Positions 1-5,474 of a DNA stretch of 5,474 bases are shown piece by piece. The stretch's first letter is position 1. Every line of letters begins with the position of its first letter. The position numbers and the translations under genes are program-made. Location of the stretch: NCBI GenBank assembly GCA_900550135.1, contig URQO01000084.1:1-5474 (forward strand), read 5' to 3'. The stretch comes from an uncultured Eubacterium sp. Lineage in GTDB: Bacteria > Bacillota > Clostridia > Lachnospirales > Lachnospiraceae. Under the pieces are notes generated by a model that was not told the origin of the DNA, ran no database searches, and worked only from the letters and a program-made list of their open reading frames with translations.

Positions 1-87
1 CTCCATCACTTATCATAGAATGTCTATTTACAGACTTTATTTCACAGACTCCTTAGAAATATGAAAAATGTTCATCTTTTTATCTTT
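1..87. other. Left-edge non-coding sequence
   Basis: No reading frame or RNA gene is supported here. It is the 3' flank of the minus-strand YtxH-like gene. The only structure is a short ATGAA/TTCAT pairing at 61-75 without a proper T-run, too weak to call a terminator, and a direct repeat of ACAGACT at 30-36 and 44-50. Confidence 0.5.
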
Positions 88-672
88 TTATAAATCTTTT
101 AATTCATCTTCAAGAAACTCGTCATCTTCAAAAATATCATCATCAAAATCATCGTTTGTAACATCGTCTTCAGTTTCATAATTTGTTGAATCAGAAGAAG
201 TTTTCACTTTATTGATTGTTTCATTGACCTTGTCTTTGGCAGTGTTTGCAATGTCGGATATTTTTTCCATTGCAGCGTCTACACGTTCTTCACCAATCTT
301 TTCAACAACTTTGTCTTTTGTATCTTTTGCTATTTCTTTGGCTTCATCAATTTTTTCTTTAACTTTGTCGATATTTTCGTCACCAATTTTTTCTGATAAT
401 GTATCTTTTAAACTTTCTGAAGTGAAAATAACCTTGTCAGCTGCATTGTCTGCCATGTTTTTAACTTTTCTTTTGTTGATTGTAAGAGTGACTTTTGTAG
501 TTCCATCACCCTTGTCATCTTTTTTTATTTCAAATGCTTTTTCATCGTCAAAATCTTCAAATACATCATCTTCAGTGTAGCGTTCGTCTTTGCGTTTTTT
601 CACGTATAAAATACTACCTACAGTAGCACCTGCCACAGCAGCTGTTCCAAATAATTTCTTAAATAAACCCAT
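88..672 (-). CDS. YtxH-like small membrane-anchored protein with helical repeats and acidic tail
   Basis: A 194-residue protein whose exact function I do not recognise. Residues 1-7 are basic, about 9-24 form one short hydrophobic segment rich in Ala/Gly/Val, and KKRK follows at 25-28. This is the layout of YtxH-like envelope proteins (general family resemblance only). Residues 34-43 are acidic. Residues 90-157 are Lys/Glu/Asp/Ala-rich and should form long amphipathic helix. Within this, 94-119 and 124-149 are a tandem repeat with a period of 30 residues (EKIG, then Asp, EKI and AKD at matching places), resembling LEA or apolipoprotein-like helices. The tail (about 167-193) is almost all Asp/Glu. 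The ATG at 672 has a GGAGG 7 nt upstream (680-684 on the plus strand). It is divergent from the glycosylase gene, with no partner visible. A membrane-anchored, cytoplasmic, stress-type protein is a guess; that it is coding is well supported. Confidence 0.85.
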   Translation of the reverse strand: MGLFKKLFGTAAVAGATVGSILYVKKRKDERYTEDDVFEDFDDEKAFEIKKDDKGDGTTKVTLTINKRKVKNMADNAADKVIFTSESLKDTLSEKIGDENIDKVKEKIDEAKEIAKDTKDKVVEKIGEERVDAAMEKISDIANTAKDKVNETINKVKTSSDSTNYETEDDVTNDDFDDDIFEDDEFLEDELKDL

Positions 673-703
673 AAATCGTCCTCCAAATCATAATATTAAA
701 AAT

Positions 704-732
704 ATTATAATACTATTTTTCCCATAAATAAA
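704..732 (-). promoter_or_regulatory. Candidate promoter of the YtxH-like gene
   Basis: On the minus strand a perfect TATAAT lies at 709-704, about 30 bases before the start codon. Seventeen bases upstream (732-727) is a poor -35, TTTATT. Distance and orientation fit a short leader carrying the GGAGG site. The region is very A+T-rich, so chance -10 matches are common. Confidence 0.4.
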
Positions 733-829
733 GTTGAAATACATATAAAATGTATAAATTTCAAAAAATGGCAAAATAAAATAAACTAAATACCTTGAAC
801 AGTCATATTTTTAATGTTAGTGTAGAAAA

Positions 830-860
830 TATAATTTTTAAATGTAATTTAAAAATTATA
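830..860. repeat. Perfect 14-bp inverted repeat with 3-base loop
   Basis: Positions 830-843 (TATAATTTTTAAAT) are exactly complementary to 847-860, separated by GTA. The arms are entirely A/T. The repeat lies between the divergent genes, and its first six bases are a TATAAT. No T-run follows on the plus strand, so it is not a standard terminator. It may be a regulator site, a leader hairpin or simply an A+T-rich accident. Confidence 0.6.
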
Positions 861-970
861 AGAAAATAATAAAAATTTTGATTTACCAAAATTAATTAAG
901 GAAATAATTTATTATTATAAGTAAAGAGTTAACACTTTGATAAAAAAATAAAAGCAAAGGATAAACAACG

Positions 971-1852
971 GTGAAATATATGAGAATATATAAAGAGAAA
1001 GAGAATATAATTATTAAAGATGTGCCTGATTTTAATTTGGAACAGACATTGGAATGTGGACAATGCTTCAGGTTTTATAAACAGGATGACATGGACTATG
1101 TAGTAGTTGCATATCATAGATTGTTACATATTAAACAAGAAGAAAAAGATTTAATTTTTATGAACTGTGATGAAGATGAAGTTAAAAATGTTTGGATACC
1201 TTATTTTGACTTGAAAAGAGATTATGGAGAAATAAAAAGTTTCTTATTAAAAAAAGATAATAGCTTGCAAGATGCAATAAATGAACAATATGGTGTAAGA
1301 CTTCTTAATCAGCAGTTTTCTGAAACATTGATTTCATTTATTATATCTCAAAATAAACAGATACCACATATAAAACAACTTGTAAAAAGAATCAGTGAGC
1401 AGTATGGAGAGTACCTTGGAACTGTAAATGATGAAAAATATTACAGCTTTCCTGATGTTAAAACTTTAGGAAAAATTACAGAAGAAGAGTATAGAGAAAT
1501 GAAAACAGGATTTCGAGCACCTTATTTAAGAGATGCATCGGAGAAATTACAGTTTTTTAAAGAAAATGACTTTGAAAAAATGGATGAAGAATCTGCAAGA
1601 AAAAAACTTATGGAAATAAAAGGCGTTGGAGAAAAAGTGGCAAATTGTGTTATGTTATTTTCACTTGGATATAGAGATGCTTTTCCTATTGATGTTTGGA
1701 TTAAAAGAATAATGGAAACATTATATTTTGATGGAAAAGATACATCAAAAGAAAAAATAAAAGAATTTGCAATAAATCTTTATGGAAAATACGGAGGATA
1801 TGCTCAGCAATATCTGTTTGCATACGGAAGGTCAAACAATATAGGAAAGTAA
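971..1852 (+). CDS. ogg: OGG1-type 8-oxoguanine DNA glycosylase / AP lyase
   Basis: A 293-residue base-excision repair enzyme that removes 8-oxoguanine from DNA and cleaves the abasic site. The N-terminal OGG domain carries GQCFRF at 30-35 (human GQSFRW). The helix-hairpin-helix/GPD region includes SFIISQNKQI (122-131), FRAPYL (181-186) and GVGEKVANC (218-226). By alignment from memory with human OGG1, catalytic Lys249 is K222, Asp268 is D241 (PIDV), the base-stacking Cys253 is C226, Phe319 is F283 and Gln315 is Q279, so the 8-oxoG pocket is intact. Arg154, which reads the opposite cytosine, is replaced by H133. The start is uncertain: GTG at 971 has AAAGG 10 nt upstream, while ATG at 980 has GGTGA (970-974) 5 nt upstream and also fits the family's N-terminus. 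The gene stands alone and is A+T-rich like its left neighbours. Confidence 0.93.
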   Translation: MKYMRIYKEKENIIIKDVPDFNLEQTLECGQCFRFYKQDDMDYVVVAYHRLLHIKQEEKDLIFMNCDEDEVKNVWIPYFDLKRDYGEIKSFLLKKDNSLQDAINEQYGVRLLNQQFSETLISFIISQNKQIPHIKQLVKRISEQYGEYLGTVNDEKYYSFPDVKTLGKITEEEYREMKTGFRAPYLRDASEKLQFFKENDFEKMDEESARKKLMEIKGVGEKVANCVMLFSLGYRDAFPIDVWIKRIMETLYFDGKDTSKEKIKEFAINLYGKYGGYAQQYLFAYGRSNNIGK

Positions 1853-1855
1853 ATG

Positions 1856-1877
1856 TTACAGTTTTGTAAATTTTTTT
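1856..1877 (+). terminator. Weak candidate terminator after the glycosylase gene
   Basis: A five-base-pair stem, TTACA (1856-1860) with TGTAA (1865-1869) and a GTTT loop, is followed by A and then seven Ts (1871-1877). It begins 4 bases after the stop codon. The stem is weak and A+T-rich, so termination would be inefficient, but position and T-run are right. Confidence 0.35.
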
Positions 1878-1885
1878 AATAGGGG

Positions 1886-1913
1886 TTGCATTTGTAAATT
1901 ATAGTGATATTAT
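1886..1913 (+). promoter_or_regulatory. groESL promoter (extended -10)
   Basis: TTGCAT at 1886-1891 and TATTAT at 1908-1913 are separated by 16 bases. The -10 is preceded by TGA, giving an extended TGn -10. The start of transcription would fall near 1920, just before the CIRCE element, which is the usual arrangement for HrcA-controlled groE operons. The sites were read by eye. Confidence 0.65.
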
Positions 1914-1925
1914 ATGTATTAGTGA

Positions 1926-1952
1926 TTAGCACTCAATAAAAAAGAGTGCTAA
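1926..1952 (+). promoter_or_regulatory. CIRCE operator (HrcA binding site)
   Basis: TTAGCACTC (1926-1934), nine spacer bases, then GAGTGCTAA (1944-1952) match the CIRCE consensus in all 18 conserved positions. CIRCE is bound by the repressor HrcA, whose activity depends on GroEL, so the operon is derepressed when chaperonin is occupied by unfolded protein. It lies just downstream of the -10, so it would be in the start of the transcript. hrcA is not in this window. Confidence 0.97.
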
Positions 1953-1965
1953 TAAGAAAACGATA

Positions 1966-1986
1966 AATAGAGTCAATTGACCTATT
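1966..1986 (+). repeat. Imperfect palindrome in the groES leader
   Basis: AATAG (1966-1970), A, GTCAA (1972-1976) is followed directly by TTGAC (1977-1981) and CTATT (1982-1986). This gives ten complementary pairs with one bulged A, around a perfect GTCAATTGAC core. It lies between CIRCE and the groES ribosome binding site. It could be an RNA hairpin affecting mRNA stability or a second protein site; the role is unknown. Confidence 0.5.
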
Positions 1987-2012
1987 AATATAAGTGATAT
2001 GGAGGTAACAAA

Positions 2013-2297
2013 ATGAAATTAGTACCATTGGCAGATAGAGTAGTTTTAAAACAGTCTACTCCGGAAGAAAAAACAAAATCAGGAATTATTTTAACAAGTC
2101 AGACACAGGAAAAACCACAGCAGGCAGAAGTTGTTGCAGTTGGACCAGGTGGATTAGTAGATGGAAAAGAAGTAACAATGCATGTTAAAACTGGAGATGT
2201 TGTTATCTTCTCAAAATATGCAGGTAACGAAGTTAAGTTAGATGATGAAGAATACATTATCGTAAAACAGTCAGATATACTTGCAATAGTTGAATAA
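2013..2297 (+). CDS. groES: Co-chaperonin GroES
   Basis: A 94-residue Hsp10 of normal full length. It forms the heptameric lid on GroEL, closing the folding chamber in an ATP-dependent cycle in the cytoplasm. Visible family marks are the N-terminal PLADRVVLK (5-13), the mobile-loop region at about 17-31 with KTKSGIILT (20-28), VVAVGPGG (40-47), GDVVIFSKYAG (61-71) and the closing segment YIIVKQSDILAIVE (81-94). GGAGG at 2001-2005 lies 7 nt before the ATG. It is the first gene of the groESL operon, with promoter and CIRCE upstream and groEL starting 23 bases after its stop. Codon use is A+T-rich, like the left part of groEL. Confidence 0.98.
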   Translation: MKLVPLADRVVLKQSTPEEKTKSGIILTSQTQEKPQQAEVVAVGPGGLVDGKEVTMHVKTGDVVIFSKYAGNEVKLDDEEYIIVKQSDILAIVE

Positions 2298-2320
2298 TTT
2301 ATATATAGGAGGCATTTATT

Positions 2321-3943
2321 ATGGCAAAGGAAATTAAATACGGAGCTGAAGCAAGAAAGGCTCTTGAGGCTGGTGTAAACCAGTTGGCAGATACAGTAAA
2401 GGTTACTCTTGGACCAAAAGGAAGAAATGTAGTTTTAGACAAATCATTTGGTGCACCACTTATTACAAACGATGGTGTAACAATTGCAAAAGAAGTAGAA
2501 CTTGAAGATGCTTTCGAAAACATGGGAGCACAGATTGTAAAAGAAGTTGCAACAAAGACAAATGATGTTGCAGGTGATGGTACAACAACAGCTACAGTTT
2601 TAGCACAGGCAATGATTAATGCAGGTATGAAGAACTTAGCTGCAGGAGCAAACCCAATTATTCTTAGAAAAGGAATGAAGAAAGCTACAAACTGTGCAGT
2701 AGAAGCAATTGCTGATATGAGCAGTGTTGTAACAGGAAAAGAACAGATTGCAAAAGTTGCAGCAATTTCAGCAGGTGATGAAGAAGTTGGAAACATGGTT
2801 GCAGATGCTATGGAAAAAGTATCAAACGATGGTGTTATTACAATTGAAGAATCAAAGACAATGAAAACTGAACTTGATTTAGTTGAAGGTATGCAGTTTG
2901 ACAGAGGATATATTTCAGCTTACATGGCAACAGATATGGAAAAGATGGAAGCAACTTTGGAAGATCCATATATTCTGATTACAGATAAGAAAATTTCTAA
3001 TATTCAGGAAATTCTTCCTGTTCTTGAACAGATTGTACAGTCAGGTTCAAAACTTTTAATTATTGCTGAAGATGTTGAAGGTGAAGCTCTTACAACTCTT
3101 ATTGTAAATAAGTTACGTGGCACATTTAACGTTGTTGCTGTTAAAGCACCTGGATATGGTGACAGACGTAAGGAGATGTTAAAAGACATTGCTATCTTAA
3201 CAGGTGGTCAGGTTATTTCAGAAGAACTTGGTTTATCACTTGCAGAAACTAAGATTGAAGATTTAGGTAGAGCAAAATCGGTTAAAGTAACAAAAGAAAA
3301 TACAATTATCGTAGACGGACTTGGTGATTCAAGTGAAATTGAAGGAAGAGTTGGTCAGATTAAAGCACAGATTGAAGAAACAACATCAGACTTTGACAGA
3401 GAAAAATTACAGGAAAGACTTGCAAAACTGGCTGGCGGCGTAGCTGTTATCCGTGTAGGTGCTGCTACTGAGACCGAGATGAAGGAAGCTAAGCTTCGTA
3501 TGGAAGATGCTTTAAATGCAACCCGTGCAGCAGTTGAAGAGGGAATTATCGCAGGCGGCGGTTCTGCTTATGCACATGCTACCGTTGATGTTCAGAAGGT
3601 AGTTGATACTCTGGAAGGTGACGAGAAGACCGGTGCCAAGATCATCTTAAAGGCTCTGGAAGCTCCTCTGTTCCACATTGTAGCAAACGCAGGTCTGGAA
3701 GGCGCTGTTATCGTAAACAAGGTAAAAGAGTCCCCGGTTGGCGAAGGCTTTGATGCTTACAATGAGACTTTCGTAAACATGATCGAAGCAGGTATCCTGG
3801 ATCCTGTTAAGGTTACAAGAAGTGCATTACAGAATGCAAACAGCGTTGCATCTACATTACTGACCACTGAGTCTGTAGTAGCAACCATCAAGGAGCCAGC
3901 TCCGGCTGCTCCGGCTGCACCTGATATGGGCGGAATGTATTAA
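2321..3943 (+). CDS. groEL: Chaperonin GroEL (Hsp60), possibly a chimeric gene
   Basis: A 540-residue, full-length, uninterrupted Hsp60. Two stacked heptameric rings bind unfolded proteins and, with GroES and ATP, fold them in the cytoplasm. ATP-site features are present: TLGPKGRN (29-36), D51 in NDGVTI, D86 in GDGTTT, AGGG (411-414), and D396 in EDALNATRAAVEE, equivalent to E. coli Asp398. KAPGYGDRRKEML (275-287) is in the apical domain. The tail ends in a Pro/Ala-rich stretch and MGGMY rather than long GGM repeats. AGGAGG at 2307-2312 is 8 nt before the ATG. It is the second gene of the CIRCE-controlled operon. Codons up to about residue 369 are A+T-rich; from residue 370 on, GGC, CTG, ACC, ATC and AAG become common. 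The protein looks normal on both sides, so the two halves may come from different relatives. Confidence 0.98.
   Translation: MAKEIKYGAEARKALEAGVNQLADTVKVTLGPKGRNVVLDKSFGAPLITNDGVTIAKEVELEDAFENMGAQIVKEVATKTNDVAGDGTTTATVLAQAMINAGMKNLAAGANPIILRKGMKKATNCAVEAIADMSSVVTGKEQIAKVAAISAGDEEVGNMVADAMEKVSNDGVITIEESKTMKTELDLVEGMQFDRGYISAYMATDMEKMEATLEDPYILITDKKISNIQEILPVLEQIVQSGSKLLIIAEDVEGEALTTLIVNKLRGTFNVVAVKAPGYGDRRKEMLKDIAILTGGQVISEELGLSLAETKIEDLGRAKSVKVTKENTIIVDGLGDSSEIEGRVGQIKAQIEETTSDFDREKLQERLAKLAGGVAVIRVGAATETEMKEAKLRMEDALNATRAAVEEGIIAGGGSAYAHATVDVQKVVDTLEGDEKTGAKIILKALEAPLFHIVANAGLEGAVIVNKVKESPVGEGFDAYNETFVNMIEAGILDPVKVTRSALQNANSVASTLLTTESVVATIKEPAPAAPAAPDMGGMY
3421..3440 (+). other. Abrupt composition and codon-use break inside groEL
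   Basis: By hand count the line 3361-3420 is about 35% G+C, the next 60 bases about 57%, and 3601-3660 about 50%, while 2461-2520 is about 32%. The change begins at the L370 codon (CTG, 3428-3430), in the highly conserved stretch KLQERLAKLAGGVAVI. The frame is kept. This is either an assembly join between two related genomes or a real homologous recombination point. Confidence 0.7.
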
Positions 3944-3976
3944 TCAGAAATATAAAAATAGGAATATACTGTTAGT

Positions 3977-4022
3977 AAAAAGAAGTCTGTGGCGGATAAA
4001 AACGTTGCAGACTTCTTTTTTT
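3977..4022 (+). terminator. Intrinsic terminator of groESL
   Basis: AAGAAGTCTG (3980-3989) is perfectly complementary to CAGACTTCTT (4008-4017), extended by AAA/TTT to a 13-bp stem with an 18-base loop. The descending arm runs into a T tract up to 4022. It begins 34 bases after the groEL stop codon and separates the operon from the dehydratase gene. Confidence 0.9.
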
Positions 4023-4025
4023 GTT

Positions 4026-4100
4026 AAAAATTTGTCTGACCTATTGCCTTTTTAATAAAAAAATGCTAATCTAAACTCATGAGATGTCAGACGAATTTTT
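4026..4100. repeat. 15-bp inverted repeat bracketing the dehydratase promoter
   Basis: Positions 4026-4040 (AAAAATTTGTCTGAC) pair with 4086-4100 (GTCAGACGAATTTTT) over 15 bases with one G-T mismatch, 45 bases apart. Each arm contains a near-palindromic GTCTGAC/GTCAGAC core, so they may be two copies of one operator rather than one hairpin. The cores resemble the GT-N3-AC pattern known for GntR/FadR-subfamily regulators; that assignment is an inference. Confidence 0.6.
4044..4072 (+). promoter_or_regulatory. Candidate promoter of the dehydratase gene
   Basis: TTGCCT at 4044-4049 and TAATCT at 4067-4072 are 17 bases apart. TGC immediately before the -10 gives an extended -10. Transcription would start near 4079, placing one repeat arm upstream of the -35 and the other in the early transcript. 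The -10 itself is a weak match. Confidence 0.45.
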
Positions 4101-4135
4101 AAAAAATAATATGATGAATTAAAAGGAGAACGGTT

Positions 4136-5441
4136 ATGAAGTTACACAGTCAGGAAGTTAGAAAACTTGCACCGGAAAATGACCCGTTAAAGATCGGAAT
4201 GGGATGGAGCGTGGCAGACCTGGATAAACCTCAGATTTTAGTAGAAAGCTCTTTTGGTGACAGTCATCCGGGAAGTGCCCATCTGAACCAGTTTGTAGAA
4301 GAGGGCGTAAAAGCAGTCAACGATAACGGAGGAAAAGCAGCCAGATATTATGTGACCGATATCTGCGACGGCATTGCCCAGGGACATGACGGCATCAATT
4401 ATTCTCTTGCACACAGAGATATGATGACCAATATGATCGAAGTTCACGGAATGGCAAGCGGCTTTGACGGCGGCATGTTTATTGCCAGCTGCGACAAGTC
4501 CGTGCCTGCTATTTTAATGGGTATCGGCCGTTTAAAGGATATGAGTGCTATTGTAGTTACCGGCGGTGTTATGGAAGCCCATACTATTACACCAAAGTAT
4601 GTGGAAAATGACCCGGCCTGCGCTATTAACGAACTGCTGACACTGGAGCAGATCGGTAAATTCGACGCACAGGAAAAGAGAGGGGAGATCCCGGAGGAAC
4701 AGTTAAATTATTATAAGCACAATGCATGCCCAAGCTGCGGCGCATGTTCCTTTATGGGTACTGCTTCCACCATGCAGATCATGGCAGAGGCACTAGGCCT
4801 TATGCTTCCAGGCACTGCCCTGATGCCCGCAACTGCACCGGAATTAAAGCAGGCTGCTTATGATGCAGGAAAACAGCTGATGAAGTTAGTAGAAAAAGGT
4901 ATCAAGGCAAAGGATATTGTTACCATGAAGAGCTTTGAGAACGCTATTATGGTACATGCTGCTATCAGCGGTTCTACCAATGCAACCATGCACATTCCTG
5001 CTATTGCCCATGAATTCGGCTTTGAAGTAGATGCAGAAACCTTTGACCGTATGCACAGAGGAGCCCACTATCTGCTTAATATCCGTCCATCTGGTGACTG
5101 GCCAGCCCAGTATTTCTATTATGCAGGCGGTGTTCCGAGAGTTATGGAAGAGATCAAGGATATGCTGCATCTGGATGTAATGACAGTTACAGGCAAGACC
5201 TTAGGTGAGAACCTGGAAGAATTAAAGAAAAATGGTTTCTATGACCACTGCGATGAACTGTTAAGGGAAAAAGGCAAGCTGTTAGGACGGGAGATCAAGC
5301 GTACAGAGATCATCCATGCCTTTGATGATGCAAAGGGAACAGATGGAAGCATTGCTATTTTAAAGGGCAACCTGGCTCCGGAAGGCTGTGTGATCAAGCA
5401 CACTGCATGCCCGAAGGAAATGTTTGAGGCCACCCTTCTTG
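4136..5441 (+). CDS. ilvD: IlvD/Edd-family dehydratase, 3' end missing (dihydroxy-acid or sugar-acid dehydratase)
   Basis: Native sequence gives 435 residues of a family usually about 550-620 long; the C-terminal domain is off the contig. The family uses an Fe-S cluster and Mg2+ to dehydrate dihydroxy acids or sugar acids to 2-keto acids in the cytoplasm. Cluster cysteines are probably C77 (CDGIAQGHDGI), C119 (SCDKSVP) and C204 in the CPSCGACSFMGTAST stretch; ENAIMVHAAISGSTN (268-282) and KGNLAPEGCVIKHTA (410-424) are further family segments. AGGAG (4124-4128) is 7 nt before the ATG. Residues 320-361 (GDWPAQYFYYAGGVP, LDVMTVTGKTLGENL) look more like YjhG-type sugar-acid dehydratases than classical IlvD, so ilvD is a family label here, not a proven role. 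The frame runs on into adapter sequence, adding a false IGRASCRERV after Glu436. Confidence 0.9.
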
Positions 5442-5474
5442 AGATCGGAAGAGCGTCGTGTAGGGAAAGAGTGT
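5442..5474 (+). other. Illumina TruSeq adapter sequence (artefact)
   Basis: The final 33 bases begin AGATCGGAAGAGC and continue GTCGTGTAGGGAAAGAGTGT. This is the complement of the standard Illumina TruSeq universal adapter, matching over its full 33 bases. It is untrimmed read-through incorporated at the contig end and carries no biology. In the dehydratase frame it encodes the familiar artefact peptide ending GRASCRERV. Confidence 0.99.

Larger units (their letters stand above)
673..970. other. A+T-rich divergent intergenic region
   Basis: This 298-base stretch between two divergent genes has no credible ORF. On the minus strand it holds the promoter and ribosome binding site of the YtxH-like gene. 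For the plus-strand glycosylase gene a perfect TATAAT at 830-835 exists without a good -35, and a TTGAAC (795-800) is followed 17 bases later by a TG-extended but poor -10 (TAGTGT, 818-823). Neither is convincing. Inverted repeats are present at 734-764 (TTGAAATACAT against ATGT plus ATTTCAA, with a four-base bulge), 830-860 (perfect 14-bp arms) and 874-893 (AATTTTG / CAAAATT). No terminator or RNA gene is evident. Confidence 0.6.

Noticed and set aside
30..50. Direct repeat ACAGACT at 30-36 and 44-50, considered as a regulator site or CRISPR remnant
   Set aside because: Only two 7-base copies with no spacer regularity, no further copies and no neighbouring promoter; too short to support a call.
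212..580. Plus-strand open frame of 122 codons opposite the YtxH-like gene
   Set aside because: It is a Ser/Phe/Leu-rich mirror of the Lys/Glu-rich coding strand, has no good ribosome binding site, and the minus-strand gene has a clear start, GGAGG and sensible protein features.
1926..1952. CIRCE inverted repeat considered as a terminator of the glycosylase gene
   Set aside because: No T-run follows, the match to the CIRCE consensus is perfect, and it lies after the groES promoter.
1977..2005. TTGACC at 1977 as a second groES promoter -35
   Set aside because: At 17 bases spacing the -10 position falls on the ribosome binding site (TGGAGG), and TATAAG further left gives much too short a spacer.
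2299..2796. Minus-strand open frame of 165 codons opposite the start of groEL
   Set aside because: It is antisense to a highly conserved groEL segment and its composition simply mirrors groEL codons. The shorter minus-strand frames at 929-1117, 3004-3189, 4238-4447, 4886-5170 and 5239-5433 were rejected for the same reason.
4026..4100. The 15-bp inverted repeat as a second intrinsic terminator
   Set aside because: A 45-base loop containing a plausible promoter is unlike an intrinsic terminator, and a compact strong terminator already ends at 4022.
5441..5474. A novel C-terminal extension (GRASCRERV) on the dehydratase
   Set aside because: It is translated sequencing adapter, identical to a widely seen artefact peptide.

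Overview
The window looks like a metagenome-derived contig from anaerobic, low-GC Firmicutes, probably Lachnospiraceae or close Clostridia. That assignment is an inference from the A+T-rich coding style, strong GGAGG-type ribosome binding sites, a perfect CIRCE operator in front of groES-groEL, an OGG1-type glycosylase of the clostridial kind, and a GroEL tail ending in GGMY. The genes are ordinary or family-level recognisable, and I see no new multi-gene system. The most important observations concern integrity. The last 33 bases (5442-5474) are Illumina TruSeq adapter, not genome. Base composition and codon use also change abruptly inside groEL near 3428, so the left and right parts may come from two different genomes, by mis-assembly or by recombination.

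Layout. 88-672 (minus): small envelope-type protein, YtxH-like, with one hydrophobic N-terminal segment, a tandem 30-residue helical repeat and a very acidic tail. 673-970: A+T-rich divergent intergenic region with a perfect 14-bp inverted repeat. 971-1852 (plus): OGG1-type 8-oxoguanine DNA glycosylase/AP lyase. 1853-2012: groE control region with an extended -10 promoter, a CIRCE operator overlapping the expected transcript start, and a second palindrome in the leader. 2013-2297 and 2321-3943 (plus): groES and groEL, followed by a strong intrinsic terminator (3977-4022). 4023-4135: promoter region bracketed by a 15-bp inverted repeat. 4136 to the adapter (plus): 5' three quarters of an IlvD/Edd-family dehydratase gene, cut by the end of the contig.

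How the genes work together. groES and groEL form one heat-inducible operon that HrcA is expected to repress through CIRCE. The glycosylase and the YtxH-like gene are divergent and look independently expressed. The dehydratase has its own promoter after the groE terminator. Its two GTCTGAC/GTCAGAC sites suggest a GntR/FadR-type regulator, and its sequence leans toward the sugar-acid dehydratase side of the IlvD/Edd family, so a role in branched-chain amino acid synthesis should not be assumed. If the junction in groEL is an assembly error, the neighbourhood of groEL and the dehydratase is still valid for the second genome, but its link to groES and the genes to the left is not.
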